Shown: positions 55,036 through 64,000 of the stretch, piece after piece | How the letters are laid out: every line of letters begins with the position of its first letter | Numbering within the stretch: the first letter of the stretch is position 1 | NCBI RefSeq assembly: GCF_006385555.1 | Contig: NZ_CP041036.1 | Coordinates: 3,100,001 to 3,164,000, forward strand | DNA from: Shewanella polaris | Lineage (GTDB): Bacteria > Pseudomonadota > Gammaproteobacteria > Enterobacterales > Shewanellaceae | Direction of reading: 5' to 3' | Length of the DNA: 64,000 bases | The notes under the pieces: generated by a model | Databases searched by the model: none | What the model saw: the letters and a program-made list of their open reading frames with translations, nothing else | Told to the model about the DNA's origin: nothing | Made by a program: the position numbers and the translations under genes

Positions 55036-55773
55036 TTAGAAACCCAGACTTGATAGAAGATCGTCTACTTCATCCTGACCAGTCACTACATCTTCGCGCA
55101 ATTCAGCATGCATGATGGGACCTTCTGCTTCTATCTTATTATCGTTTATAGTTGGCGATGATTCGGTAATATGATCACCAAATACCGTTAGCATTGAGAC
55201 CAAATTACTTTCTACTTCACGAACCAAATCTATCACTCTACGGATCATCTGACCCGTTAAGTCTTGGAAGTCTTGTGCCATCAAAATTTGATTTAATAAC
55301 TCACGAAGACGATTAGAATCGTGCTCACTATGGGACATAAACTGCTGAACATCATGACAAAGTGATTTAAACTCACCCAATTCGATATCACAACGCATCA
55401 ATTTATCCCACATGGGAGTCACTGATTGTATGTTACTAATAATGGTATCGGCCAAAGGTAAACATTCTTCAACTGCATCCATCGTTTTATTTGCAGCTTG
55501 TTCTGTCATATCGATAACATAATTCAATCTTTCTTTAGCATCCGGTATTTCGGTATTGGCTAATTCAGATATACGGTTATCCAATTGAAAATCTTTTAGT
55601 GCACTATGGAGTTGTCGAGTTAACTTACCGACTTCTTCAAAAAGCTCACTTTGCAATGGCATTGCAAGCTCCCTGATTACATCATCGGCTTCGTCTTGCT
55701 TACCAGAAGTAAGCAGTTCAACAAGTCCTTGGGCTTGTTCGAGAGTGATTAACCCCGATATTGATGCCTGCAT
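55036..55773 (-). CDS. cheZ: CheZ, CheY-P phosphatase
   Basis: The 245-residue mostly helical protein has the CheZ core IRELAMPLQSELFEEVGKLT followed by a long helical hairpin and MAQDFQDLTGQMIRRVIDLV, which contains the catalytic Gln of the conserved DFQDLTGQ motif. The C-terminal peptide EVDDLLSSLGF is the CheY-binding tail. It lies between cheY and cheA. Confidence 0.96.
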   Translation of the reverse strand: MQASISGLITLEQAQGLVELLTSGKQDEADDVIRELAMPLQSELFEEVGKLTRQLHSALKDFQLDNRISELANTEIPDAKERLNYVIDMTEQAANKTMDAVEECLPLADTIISNIQSVTPMWDKLMRCDIELGEFKSLCHDVQQFMSHSEHDSNRLRELLNQILMAQDFQDLTGQMIRRVIDLVREVESNLVSMLTVFGDHITESSPTINDNKIEAEGPIMHAELREDVVTGQDEVDDLLSSLGF

Positions 55774-55786
55774 GACTTATCCTTTC

Positions 55787-56170
55787 TTATGCGAGTCGTT
55801 CAAAGATTTTATCTAACTTTTCTTTTAACGTCGCCGCGGTGAAAGGTTTAACCACATAACCATTAACACCGGCTTGCGCAGCTGCAATAATCTGTTCACG
55901 TTTAGCCTCTGCGGTTACCATTAATACAGGTAAATGCTTTAAAGAATCATCAGCACGAATCGCTCTAAGCAAATCGATACCTTGCATTCCCGGCATATTC
56001 CAGTCTGTTACCACAAAATCAAAATCACCTTTTTGCAACATAGGTAGGGCTGTTGAGCCATCATCTGCTTCTTGGGTATTATTAAATCCCAAATCTCGCA
56101 ACAAGTTCTTAATGATACGCCTCATTGTTGAAAAATCGTCAACAATGAGAATCTTCATATTCTTGTCCAA
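55787..56170 (-). CDS. cheY: CheY, chemotaxis response regulator
   Basis: I choose TTG 56170 (127 residues, beginning [13 protein letters not shown]) because GGAGG lies six bases upstream. ATG 56158 is the alternative; the longer frame to 56230 would run into fliA. Asp11, Asp12 and phosphoacceptor Asp56 ([12 protein letters not shown]) and the KPF motif are present. CheY-P binds the flagellar switch. The gene is followed by cheZ. Confidence 0.95.
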   Translation of the reverse strand: MDKNMKILIVDDFSTMRRIIKNLLRDLGFNNTQEADDGSTALPMLQKGDFDFVVTDWNMPGMQGIDLLRAIRADDSLKHLPVLMVTAEAKREQIIAAAQAGVNGYVVKPFTAATLKEKLDKIFERLA

Positions 56171-56214
56171 GGTTTCCTCCGGTGAGCTGATACTCGTTTG
56201 CTCTAAATAAGTTA

Positions 56215-56934
56215 TTATTCTTGTGTCCAATGCTTAAGTTTTGCTTTTAATCTGAGCATGGCCTGACTTAATATCTGGCTTACTCTCGATTCGCTAACCT
56301 CAAGGATTGAACCAATTTCTTTTAAATTTAATGCTTCGTCATAATATAACGACAACACTAAGGCATCTCTTTCTGGTAATGTTTTAATTGCTGCAACCAG
56401 CGCAGATTGGAATTGAACTTCAGCAAGTGAGTCAAAGGTTTTATCAGACGGTTCGTTGTCAGTGACTAACACATCTTGCGAAACACCAAGATCTTCTATG
56501 CCTATGATTTTACCAACAGAAACATCATTTAAGATATGATGGTACTCATCGAGCGACATATCAAGTTTTTCAGCAATTTCAGTGTCATTAGCATCACGTC
56601 CAAACTGTTGTCCTAATTCGTCAATAACCTGGGCAACACGACGATTATTACGGTGAACTGAACGTGGAACCCAGTCACCACGGCGAATTTCATCTATCAT
56701 TGCGCCACGAATTCTGATTCCCGCAAAGGTTTCAAATTTAGCACCTTTACTGTTATCAAATTTAGATGAGGCTTCAAGTAACCCCATCATCCCAGCTTGT
56801 AATAAATCATCAAGTTGCACCGATGCTGGTAATCTTGCCAGCATATGATGGGCAATTCTTTTTACCAGCGGTGCATACTGTTCAACAATAGACGTTTTGT
56901 TATCGAACTGAGTATACGCAGCGGCTTTATTCAC
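56215..56934 (-). CDS. fliA: FliA, flagellar sigma-28 factor
   Basis: The start is GTG 56934, seven bases after AAGGA, giving 239 residues; the frame continues upstream inside flhG without a good start. Sigma-70 family regions are visible: region 2 ([40 protein letters not shown]), region 3 and region 4 ([20 protein letters not shown]). It overlaps flhG by eight bases. Confidence 0.95.
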   Translation of the reverse strand: MNKAAAYTQFDNKTSIVEQYAPLVKRIAHHMLARLPASVQLDDLLQAGMMGLLEASSKFDNSKGAKFETFAGIRIRGAMIDEIRRGDWVPRSVHRNNRRVAQVIDELGQQFGRDANDTEIAEKLDMSLDEYHHILNDVSVGKIIGIEDLGVSQDVLVTDNEPSDKTFDSLAEVQFQSALVAAIKTLPERDALVLSLYYDEALNLKEIGSILEVSESRVSQILSQAMLRLKAKLKHWTQE

Positions 56935-57841
56935 TCGTTGTTCCTTCTTCTTGTATCGGTTTACGTTGTACAAGACGTTCAACAAAGAACTCTAGATGAC
57001 CACCTGGCTGTTGTGGTACAGGCCAAGTCATAATTTTATTGGCTAATCCTTGGTAAGCAATAGCTGAAGGTGATTTAGGATACGCTTCAACAACTAACTT
57101 TTGCTTACGAACAGATTTTCGTAAATTTTCATCAAATGGAACAGTTGCCACTAATTCTAAAGCAACATCTAAGAATCTATCCGTTACTTTACTTAGTTTA
57201 GCAAATAATTCCATACCTTCTCGTAAACTACGCACCATATTTGCTACAATTTTGAAGTGGAACACACCATGTTCACGACTTAAAATTTTAATCAATGCAT
57301 AGGCATCAGTAATTGACGTCGGTTCATCACATACTACAATTAATACATCTTGTGATGCACGAGAAAAACTCAGCACCATATCTGATATGCCTGCCGCAGT
57401 ATCCACAATTAAAATATCGAACTGAGTACGCATTTCACTAAATGCTCGGATTAACCCGGCATGTTGTGCTTGTGTTAACTCAACCATCGCTTGAGAACCT
57501 GACGTTGCTGGAACAATACCAATACCTTTAGGCCCACGTACGATGATGTCATCTAATTCGGCATCACCGGACAAAACATGAGATAAATTTTTCTCCGCAC
57601 GTATCCCAAGCATGACATCGACATTGGCTAAACCTAAATCGGCATCAAGCACTAATACACGTTTGCCCTTTTCAGCTAGCGCTACCGCGGTATTAATTGA
57701 CACACTGGTTTTACCCACTCCGCCTTTACCACCGGATACGGCAATTACTTTCACTTTATCATTATTTGGTTGATTCATCATACGTAAACCACTTGCTTGA
57801 TCCCGAGTCATATTTTCACTCAAATGCATAGGCTGTGTCAT
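56927..57841 (-). CDS. flhG: FlhG (FleN), MinD-like ATPase limiting flagellar number
   Basis: The 304-residue ATPase has VSGGKGGVGKTSVSINTA (deviant Walker A), LVLDADLGLANVDVMLG and LIVDTAAGISDMVLSF. An N-terminal segment DQASGLRMMNQ is the FlhF-activating motif region of FlhG. Starts at 57841 or 57811 are possible. It overlaps flhF by 26 bases and works with it to set a single polar flagellum. Confidence 0.95.
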   Translation of the reverse strand: MTQPMHLSENMTRDQASGLRMMNQPNNDKVKVIAVSGGKGGVGKTSVSINTAVALAEKGKRVLVLDADLGLANVDVMLGIRAEKNLSHVLSGDAELDDIIVRGPKGIGIVPATSGSQAMVELTQAQHAGLIRAFSEMRTQFDILIVDTAAGISDMVLSFSRASQDVLIVVCDEPTSITDAYALIKILSREHGVFHFKIVANMVRSLREGMELFAKLSKVTDRFLDVALELVATVPFDENLRKSVRKQKLVVEAYPKSPSAIAYQGLANKIMTWPVPQQPGGHLEFFVERLVQRKPIQEEGTTSE

Positions 57842-59201
57842 TAGACCACACTGGGTCTTGTGACGTCTGTTGTTCTTTTTCGTTTAATGCTGCTAATGCT
57901 TGCTTCGCTAATTCTAATGTATCAGCCACTTTCATGTCTTCAGGGACACGTTGACCGTTTGTAACATAACTCAATGGTAACTCATTTTGAATCAATACGC
58001 TCAATGCACCTGCAATTGATATCGATTCGTCTAATTTAGTCAAAATAGCACCAGATAATGGAATCCGCTTAAAGTGCTCTACAGCATCTTGTAATACACG
58101 ACGTTGACCTGTCGCAGATAATACTAAGTAACTCCGAATAGGGATCCTACTGTTTGCAGTCAAATTATCAAGTTGTTGATACAGACGCATGTCACGTTGT
58201 CCCATACCTGCTGTATCAATTAACACTAATTTACGATTTCTAAACTGATAAAGAATTTGTTCCAACTCAGTTAAATCATTTGCTTGCTTAACTGGGCAGC
58301 CCATAATTTTCCCATAAGTCGCTAATTGGTCATAGGCACCAATTCGATAATGGTCTGTGGTAATTAATGCAACTTGTTCTGGGCCATGATGGGCAGCAAA
58401 TCTTGCTGCTATTTTAGCTAAAGATGTTGTTTTACCGACACCAGTAGGTCCAACAAATGCCACAACACCACCACGTTTGACAATATCATCACCTTGATTA
58501 TCAAGTAGATTAGCTAAACTTTGTGGTAACGCTCTCACTAAATCTGCTGGAGAGTAATGTTGACTTAATCCTGCTAGTTTAGCAGCTACTGCTGGAGAAA
58601 ACTCAGCTGCAATCAATTTGCTTTCAAGCATGGCACCAACCGGGTCGGTGCGCTTTTTTTGATCCTTCATTAATGAGGATACTTGATGGGTCAAAAGGCT
58701 TCGTAATGAAGCCATCTCTTCGCGCAACTCTTCCATATCAGCAGATTGATTTTTATTGGTTCTTTTAGAATGTTCCGCGGTGGTTTGTGGTTGAAAAGTT
58801 GCAGCTGATTTAGCTGGCTTTGCGCCTTCTAATTGACGAGCCCATTCAGGTAATTCTGGCTCATCTTGACGCACTGACATCTGCTGAGTCATGCGGTTAT
58901 GCTGTTTTTCAAGTAATGCTTGCAGTGAGTCAGCCGCTGGCGGTGGACTAACCTTAGATTGAGCTTTTACAGCAGGTTTAGCACCTAGTGATACTCTATC
59001 GTCACTCACATCCATAAAACTGCTGGTCGGCGCTTGTGACGCAATAGCGGCTTTAGGTTCGTCATAATCAACTGCCGCGACAATTTCTATCCCGCCAGTG
59101 ACTTTCTTGTTTGACATAATGACAGCGTCAGAACCTAGCGTTTCTTTAACTTGGGCCAATGCTGCGCGCATATCTTTGGCAAAAAATCGTTTAATTTTCA
59201 C
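57816..59201 (-). CDS. flhF: FlhF, SRP-type GTPase for polar flagellum placement
   Basis: The 461-residue protein has an N-terminal segment MKIKRFFAKDMRAALAQVKE and a variable middle region. The NG GTPase domain (from about 195) has GPTGVGKTTSLAKIAARFA, TTDHYRIGAYDQL, LIDTAGMGQRD and LTKLDE. It determines the position of the polar flagellum. It is 29 bases after flhA. Confidence 0.96.
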   Translation of the reverse strand: MKIKRFFAKDMRAALAQVKETLGSDAVIMSNKKVTGGIEIVAAVDYDEPKAAIASQAPTSSFMDVSDDRVSLGAKPAVKAQSKVSPPPAADSLQALLEKQHNRMTQQMSVRQDEPELPEWARQLEGAKPAKSAATFQPQTTAEHSKRTNKNQSADMEELREEMASLRSLLTHQVSSLMKDQKKRTDPVGAMLESKLIAAEFSPAVAAKLAGLSQHYSPADLVRALPQSLANLLDNQGDDIVKRGGVVAFVGPTGVGKTTSLAKIAARFAAHHGPEQVALITTDHYRIGAYDQLATYGKIMGCPVKQANDLTELEQILYQFRNRKLVLIDTAGMGQRDMRLYQQLDNLTANSRIPIRSYLVLSATGQRRVLQDAVEHFKRIPLSGAILTKLDESISIAGALSVLIQNELPLSYVTNGQRVPEDMKVADTLELAKQALAALNEKEQQTSQDPVWSNDTAYAFE

Positions 59202-59230
59202 TTATGCACCTCTAAAAACTGACATTATCA

Positions 59231-61330
59231 CTATTGACCTACAGCTGAAACAATTCGTATTTGCTTCTCGTCTGGTATTTCTTGATAAGAAATCACTCGT
59301 AAATTTGGAATAGTGTATTTAACAAATCGTGACAGCGTTGACCTAAGCATGCCAGATGTCAATAAAATGGCCGGTTGCCCTACCATTTCTTGCTTCTGAG
59401 CAGCATCTAATAACGACTGCTGCATACGCTCTGCAAGGCCCGGTTCAATATTAGGTCCTTCACCGCCGGTAGCCTGCATAGACTTATGCAACATCTGTTC
59501 CAACTCTGGCGCCAATGTAATGACAGGGATTTCAAGTTCTGGACCAGAGATTTCTTGTACTATCATACGTTTTAACGCAATACGCACGGCAGCCGTTAAC
59601 ACTTCAGTATCATTACTCTTAGTTCCATACTCTAGCAATGTCTGCACTATAGTGCGTAAATCACGTACCGATACACCTTCATTAAGTAAGTTTTGCATCA
59701 CTTTAACCACCGAGCCCAGAGGCATAACATCTGGCACAAAACCATCAACCAATTTAGGTGAATTTTTGGCCAGCATATCCATTAATTGCTGAACTTCTTC
59801 GTAACCTAATAGTTTTGCAGCATTATTACTCAATAATTGACTAATATGCGTCGCGACCACTGTTGCGGTATCAACTACGGTATAGCCCAATGTTTGCGCA
59901 TGTTCACGTTGCTCAGGTGCTATCCATACAGCCTCTAAACCGAAGGCTGGATCGTGAGTCTCAATCCCATCAAGCTTACCGTATACTTGGCCAGGATTAA
60001 TCGCTAATTCACAATCATGCCTAACTTCAGCTTCCCCAACCACGACGCCCATTAACGAAATGCGATAGGCATTAGGTGATAAATCTAGATTGTCACGAAT
60101 ATGTACAGCAGGAACTAGAAAACCTAATTCTTGCGACAGTTTTTTACGTACGCCTTTGATCCTGCCTAATAATTCACCACCTTGGGACTTATCAACTAAT
60201 GGAATTAAGCGATAACCGACTTCAAGTCCAATGGTGTCTACATGACGCACATCATCCCAACTTAAATCTTTAGGTTCTTTATCTTTAGTTTCAACAGGTC
60301 CTTTAGTCGCTAGTGTCAATGCAGCTTGTTTTTTATCTACGTTACGCTTGTAAACAAAGTAAGCAGCACCTGCGGTAATAAATGCAAATGTTAAAAATGC
60401 AACATGGGGCATACCTGGCACGATACCCATAACAAATAATAACCCAGCGGCAATGGCTAATGATTTATGACTGTCAAACATCTGACTAAACATCATTTGG
60501 CCCATATCACCAGACTCATTTTGACGAGTCACCAATAAAGCAGCGGCAATAGATAATAATAAACCAGGGATCTGTGCAACCAAACCATCACCGATGGTTA
60601 ATAACGTATAAATTTCTACAGCACTAGAAAAGTCTAGATCATGCTGCACAATACCGATAACGAATCCACCTAAGATATTGATAACTAAAATCATAATACC
60701 AGCGATCGCATCACCTTTTACAAATTTTGAAGCACCGTCCATAGCACCGTAAAAGTCAGCTTCTCGAGTGACTTCAGCGCGACGAATACGTGCTTGATCT
60801 TGAGTCAGAGTACCGGCATTTAAATCGGCATCAATGGCCATTTGTTTACCAGGCATGGCGTCCAAGGTAAAGCGAGCACTCACCTCAGAAATACGCCCAG
60901 CACCTTTAGTTACAACGGCAAAGTTAATGATGATCAAAATAAGAAACACCACTAAACCGACTGCATAGTTACCACCGATAACTACCGAACCGAAAGCTTC
61001 GATCACTTTACCGGCAGCATCACCACCATTATGACCTTCAAGCAATACAATTCGAGTAGAAGCAACGTTAAGGCCAAGCCTTAACAAGGTAGCCACTAAT
61101 AATACGGTAGGGAATGCAGCAAAATCGAGGGGTCTATCGGTATAAATAGTAACAAGCAACACAACTAATGCTAACGCGATATTGAATGAGAAAAGGATAT
61201 CGAGCAAAAAAGCAGGAATGGGTAACACCACCATTGCCAGCGCCGCAAGCACCAATAAAGGTGTACCAATACCTTTAAATGTCGCTAGTCTTATTTGTTT
61301 AAATTGCCCGAAAGCTGCTTTTGCATCCAT
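59231..61330 (-). CDS. flhA: FlhA, flagellar export gate protein
   Basis: The start is ATG 61330 (699 residues), nine bases after AAGGG; the extension to 61387 would overlap the sigma-54-type promoter region. About eight membrane helices occupy residues 20-310, with the conserved FHIPEP-type segments PGKQMAIDADLNAG and GAMDGASKFVKGDAIAG. A cytoplasmic domain (about 340-699) follows. It forms the export gate with FlhB, FliP, FliQ and FliR. Confidence 0.96.
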   Translation of the reverse strand: MDAKAAFGQFKQIRLATFKGIGTPLLVLAALAMVVLPIPAFLLDILFSFNIALALVVLLVTIYTDRPLDFAAFPTVLLVATLLRLGLNVASTRIVLLEGHNGGDAAGKVIEAFGSVVIGGNYAVGLVVFLILIIINFAVVTKGAGRISEVSARFTLDAMPGKQMAIDADLNAGTLTQDQARIRRAEVTREADFYGAMDGASKFVKGDAIAGIMILVINILGGFVIGIVQHDLDFSSAVEIYTLLTIGDGLVAQIPGLLLSIAAALLVTRQNESGDMGQMMFSQMFDSHKSLAIAAGLLFVMGIVPGMPHVAFLTFAFITAGAAYFVYKRNVDKKQAALTLATKGPVETKDKEPKDLSWDDVRHVDTIGLEVGYRLIPLVDKSQGGELLGRIKGVRKKLSQELGFLVPAVHIRDNLDLSPNAYRISLMGVVVGEAEVRHDCELAINPGQVYGKLDGIETHDPAFGLEAVWIAPEQREHAQTLGYTVVDTATVVATHISQLLSNNAAKLLGYEEVQQLMDMLAKNSPKLVDGFVPDVMPLGSVVKVMQNLLNEGVSVRDLRTIVQTLLEYGTKSNDTEVLTAAVRIALKRMIVQEISGPELEIPVITLAPELEQMLHKSMQATGGEGPNIEPGLAERMQQSLLDAAQKQEMVGQPAILLTSGMLRSTLSRFVKYTIPNLRVISYQEIPDEKQIRIVSAVGQ

Positions 61331-61398
61331 TGAGGTAAACCCTTCGTATAGTCTATTGCGAAATAAAGTACTGATATTTGACGCCAATAAAACTATAA

Positions 61399-61414
61399 TG
61401 CAAAAATTGAGCCA
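61399..61414 (-). promoter_or_regulatory. Sigma-54-type promoter upstream of flhA
   Basis: On the minus strand TGGCTCAATTTTTGCA has GG, exactly ten bases, then GC, matching the -24/-12 consensus TGGCAC-N5-TTGCA well. It lies about 70 bases upstream of the flhA ATG in the flhB-flhA gap. It fits the RpoN/FlrC class of polar flagellar promoters. Confidence 0.75.
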
Positions 61415-61453
61415 CTATTAGTTATTGCACAACATAAGCTAATTGAGTGGTGA

Positions 61454-62587
61454 TTAATGCTTCAAATCATCTGGGATAGGCTGGTTAAGTGGGATAGCTT
61501 TAGGTCGACGGCCTTTACCTTTTTGGTATTGTCTTAGTTGAAATACATACGCTAATACTTGAGCTACAGCGGTAAATAAACCTTCAGGCACTTGTTGATC
61601 AATCTTAGTGGTATGGTAAATAGCGCGAGCTAGTGGTGGTGCAGAAACAATAGCAATATCATGCTCACGAGCAATCTCTCGGATCCTAAAAGCAACGTCA
61701 TCAACGCCTTTAGCGAGTAAAAATGGTGCTGACGAACGTTTTACGTCATATTTAACTGCCACCGCATAATGTTCAGGGTTAACCACAATAACATCAGCAT
61801 TAGGCACTTCAGTCATCATACGTCGCTGTGCCAACTCTTGCTGCATCTGTCTTATTCGACCTTTAACTTCAGGCTTACCTTCTGAATCTTTATATTCATC
61901 TTTGATTTCCTGCTTAGTCATTTTCAGTTGTTTATTGTGATTCCAAATTTGAAAGGGCACATCAATAATAACAATAAATAGCATTGAACAGCATAGCAGG
62001 ATAAACATCCAAATAAGTAAATCTAAAGCATGGTAAACATTACCAGGTAGGTGATCGCCAGACAGGGTTAAAATATCATAAAAATAAAAACTTAGGAGAA
62101 AATAAGCCGATAATGCCACTACCAAAAATTTAGCTATTCCCTTAGCAAGCTCAACCAAGGCTTGAGTACCAAACATGCGTTTAAAACCGTTCATTGGGTT
62201 TAATTTACTGCCCTTAGGCATAAACGCTTTGACCGAAAAAGACATACCGCCTAAAACGATATTGCCCAAAAAAGAGACAAATGCCAGTAAAGCAATAAAA
62301 CTCATTAATGGCCAGGCTAACTCATTTCCAACAACTCCCCACACCCGAAACATAGAGTTGGTATCAAATATTTGGTCGCGTTCCATGGAAAAAATTTGCT
62401 TCATAATATTATAAAGGCTTTTGGCAATTGCAGGCCCTGTCATCGAAAAACCAACCGATGCGGCAATAAGTACCGCTGCGGTACCGAGCTCTTTAGAACG
62501 AGCGACCTGACCTTTTTCACGAGCTTGCTCAAGTCGCTTTCCTGTGGGCTCCTCGGTGCGTTCTTGACCACTATCACTTTCTGCCAT
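61454..62587 (-). CDS. flhB: FlhB, flagellar export switch protein
   Basis: The 377-residue protein has the FlhB N-terminal motif EERTEEPTGKRLEQAREKGQ-like sequence, four membrane helices (about 35-210) and a cytoplasmic domain. The autocleavage site appears as NPEH (residues 270-273) where the canonical sequence is NPTH. KYD and GVDDVAFRIREIA follow. It selects export substrates. It is followed by a 124-base gap with the flhA promoter. Confidence 0.95.
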   Translation of the reverse strand: MAESDSGQERTEEPTGKRLEQAREKGQVARSKELGTAAVLIAASVGFSMTGPAIAKSLYNIMKQIFSMERDQIFDTNSMFRVWGVVGNELAWPLMSFIALLAFVSFLGNIVLGGMSFSVKAFMPKGSKLNPMNGFKRMFGTQALVELAKGIAKFLVVALSAYFLLSFYFYDILTLSGDHLPGNVYHALDLLIWMFILLCCSMLFIVIIDVPFQIWNHNKQLKMTKQEIKDEYKDSEGKPEVKGRIRQMQQELAQRRMMTEVPNADVIVVNPEHYAVAVKYDVKRSSAPFLLAKGVDDVAFRIREIAREHDIAIVSAPPLARAIYHTTKIDQQVPEGLFTAVAQVLAYVFQLRQYQKGKGRRPKAIPLNQPIPDDLKH

Positions 62588-62596
62588 GAATGCCCC

Positions 62597-63400
62597 CTAG
62601 AAAACTACAGAACTATCAAGTGGACATTGCAGCAGCAAAATATCACACAGAAGTAACTGTGCAGCTGACCAGACTTCATCAAAATGCTCCATGATGGGCC
62701 CCAATGTTAACCATAAAATAAATAAACCACTGACCATGGTGACTGGAAAACCAATAGAGAAAATATTCAATTGAGGTGACGCTCGAGTCATCACACCAAA
62801 TGATAAATTAATTAATAACAAGGCAATAATAGCCGAAATAGACATAGTTAATGCTGCGCCAAACATAAAACCGCCCCATTCAGCAAGAGCGCGATAATTG
62901 GCGATTGAGATACCTTGATTTGAAATTGGAATAGATTCAAAACTGGCCACCAGCATTTTAAACATCAATAAATGACCATCTACAGCCAAAAAAATCAATG
63001 TTGCGAGTAAGAGAAAAAAGTTACTGACTACAGGTGTTTGTGCACCAGAACCCGGATCAACCATAGAGGCAAAACCTAAGCTGGTTTGCATACCAATAAT
63101 CTGTCCCGTTAACACAAATGTTTGCATTACCATTAAGGTTACAAACCCCATAGAGACCCCTATTAGCATTTGTTGCAAAATGACAAAAACAGAACTCAAT
63201 GCCATTAATTCGACATTTTCAATCGGGGGTAAAATGGGCGCAACAGCCATCGTTATCGCAACGGATAACATCAGCCTAACTCGAGTTGGAGTTGTATTGG
63301 CGCCAAAGACAACCATTACCATCAACATGGATGAAATACGAAAAAATGGCAATAAATAGGCAGCAATTGTTTGACTTATTTCATCAAACAAAATATCCAT
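62597..63400 (-). CDS. fliR: FliR, flagellar export gate protein
   Basis: The 267-residue protein has six predicted membrane segments and the conserved patterns FFRISSMLMVMVVFGANTTP and GQIIGMQTSLGFASMVDP. It has the standard family length. It lies three bases after fliQ and ten bases before flhB. Confidence 0.94.
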   Translation of the reverse strand: MDILFDEISQTIAAYLLPFFRISSMLMVMVVFGANTTPTRVRLMLSVAITMAVAPILPPIENVELMALSSVFVILQQMLIGVSMGFVTLMVMQTFVLTGQIIGMQTSLGFASMVDPGSGAQTPVVSNFFLLLATLIFLAVDGHLLMFKMLVASFESIPISNQGISIANYRALAEWGGFMFGAALTMSISAIIALLLINLSFGVMTRASPQLNIFSIGFPVTMVSGLFILWLTLGPIMEHFDEVWSAAQLLLCDILLLQCPLDSSVVF

Positions 63401-63403
63401 GAC

Positions 63404-63673
63404 TTAACCTATCACTTGTGGAATGAGATTTACCATCTCGATAAAAAATTCCATCATGGTTTGCACTAACCAATGACCTAAAAACATCAATGCAAATAAC
63501 GTTACCAATAAACGGGGTAAAAAACTTAAGGTTTGCTCGTTAATTGATGTCGCAGCTTGAAAGACCGCCACAACTAAACCGATACATAAGCCGGGTAAAA
63601 TAATCGCTGACACCATAAGTACAATAACAGATAGTGCTTCTCGGAAAATATCAATTAGCGATTCTGGAGACAT
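63404..63673 (-). CDS. fliQ: FliQ, flagellar export gate protein
   Basis: The 89-residue protein has two membrane helices and family motifs PGLCIGLVVAVFQAATSINEQ and LSFLPRLLVTLF. The length is canonical. It lies 12 bases after fliP. Confidence 0.95.
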   Translation of the reverse strand: MSPESLIDIFREALSVIVLMVSAIILPGLCIGLVVAVFQAATSINEQTLSFLPRLLVTLFALMFLGHWLVQTMMEFFIEMVNLIPQVIG

Positions 63674-63685
63674 AATTTAAGCGCC

Positions 63686-64000
63686 TTATATTCCGAAGCT
63701 GTTCGCTAAAGTCCCCATAACAAGACCCCAACCATCAACAAGTACAAACAACATAATTTTAAACGGCAGTGATACGATCATCGGCGACAACATCATCATA
63801 CCCATTGCCATTAAAATACTGGCCACAACCAAATCGAGTACCAAAAATGGTACAAACAACATAAAACCAATTTGGAATGCAGTTTTAAGCTCACTGGTAA
63901 TAAATGCTGGAATAACAACACTCATTGGCGTTTGTTCAGGTGATTGAATATCTTTATAGCCAGATATTTCAATGAACGTTTGTAAATCTGTGGTTCTCAC
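63686..64000 (-). CDS. fliP: FliP, C-terminal part (N-terminus beyond the window edge)
   Basis: The visible 104 codons are the C-terminal end of Fli[41 protein letters not shown] and MSLP-like segments match the family closely. The full protein would start beyond position 64000, so any start shown at the edge is not real. It is upstream of fliQ. Confidence 0.94.
   Translation of the reverse strand: MRTTDLQTFIEISGYKDIQSPEQTPMSVVIPAFITSELKTAFQIGFMLFVPFLVLDLVVASILMAMGMMMLSPMIVSLPFKIMLFVLVDGWGLVMGTLANSFGI

Overview
The window comes from a marine gammaproteobacterium, almost certainly a Shewanella. The main reasons are a complete omega-3 polyunsaturated fatty acid synthase locus in the Shewanella order pfaR-pfaA-pfaB-pfaC-pfaD with no pfaE beside it, and a polar-flagellum/chemotaxis block in the order fliP-fliQ-fliR-flhB-flhA-flhF-flhG-fliA-cheY-cheZ-cheA-cheB-(unknown)-parC-parP-cheW. 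Names rest on motifs and family knowledge read by eye; no database search was run.

Layout. (1) Positions 1-862 hold the start of a minus-strand exported CXXCH protein, divergent from what follows. (2) Positions 1168-17196 form one long co-directional plus-strand run: a two-CXXCH lipoprotein with a beta-propeller region, two outer-membrane beta-barrel proteins, TlpA, DUF4266, DUF3570, a small exported protein, three TPR proteins (two of them lipoproteins), a small exported protein, ExbB/TolQ, two ExbD/TolR and a TonB-like protein with an AgmX-type C-terminus. It closes with a perfect 23-bp hairpin terminator. The parts list resembles the Agl/Glt trans-envelope machine of Myxococcus, here fused to redox and outer-membrane genes. 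It is the best candidate in the window for a poorly described system. (3) Positions 17287-18617 (minus) carry a YHYH lipoprotein and a small Cys/His-rich secreted protein. (4) Positions 19013-22815 carry a GMC oxidoreductase, a transglutaminase-like protein and a LysR regulator. This module lies between two diverged direct repeats (18880-18951 and 23133-23207).

(5) Positions 23312-41747 are the pfa locus. PfaA has KS, MAT, five tandem ACPs, KR and a C-terminal DH-like domain; PfaB is an acyltransferase; PfaC has KS, CLF and two FabA-like dehydratases; PfaD is an FMN enoyl reductase. Together they build EPA or DHA from malonyl-CoA. The genes overlap at GTGA and TTGA junctions. The phosphopantetheinyl transferase must lie elsewhere. 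(6) Positions 41812-48186 hold a small zinc-ribbon-like protein, an FAH-family hydrolase, a rimB-like/rimK/aspartoacylase-like operon, a DUF2461 protein and an RsmB/NOP-type RNA methyltransferase.

(7) Positions 48268-64000 (minus) are the flagellar export, placement and chemotaxis genes. A sigma-54-type promoter lies before flhA. A ParC/ParP polar-array anchoring pair is present, and CheA carries three copies of an acidic-amphipathic motif in its linker that probably contacts ParP. No tRNA, rRNA, CRISPR array or intact insertion sequence was seen.
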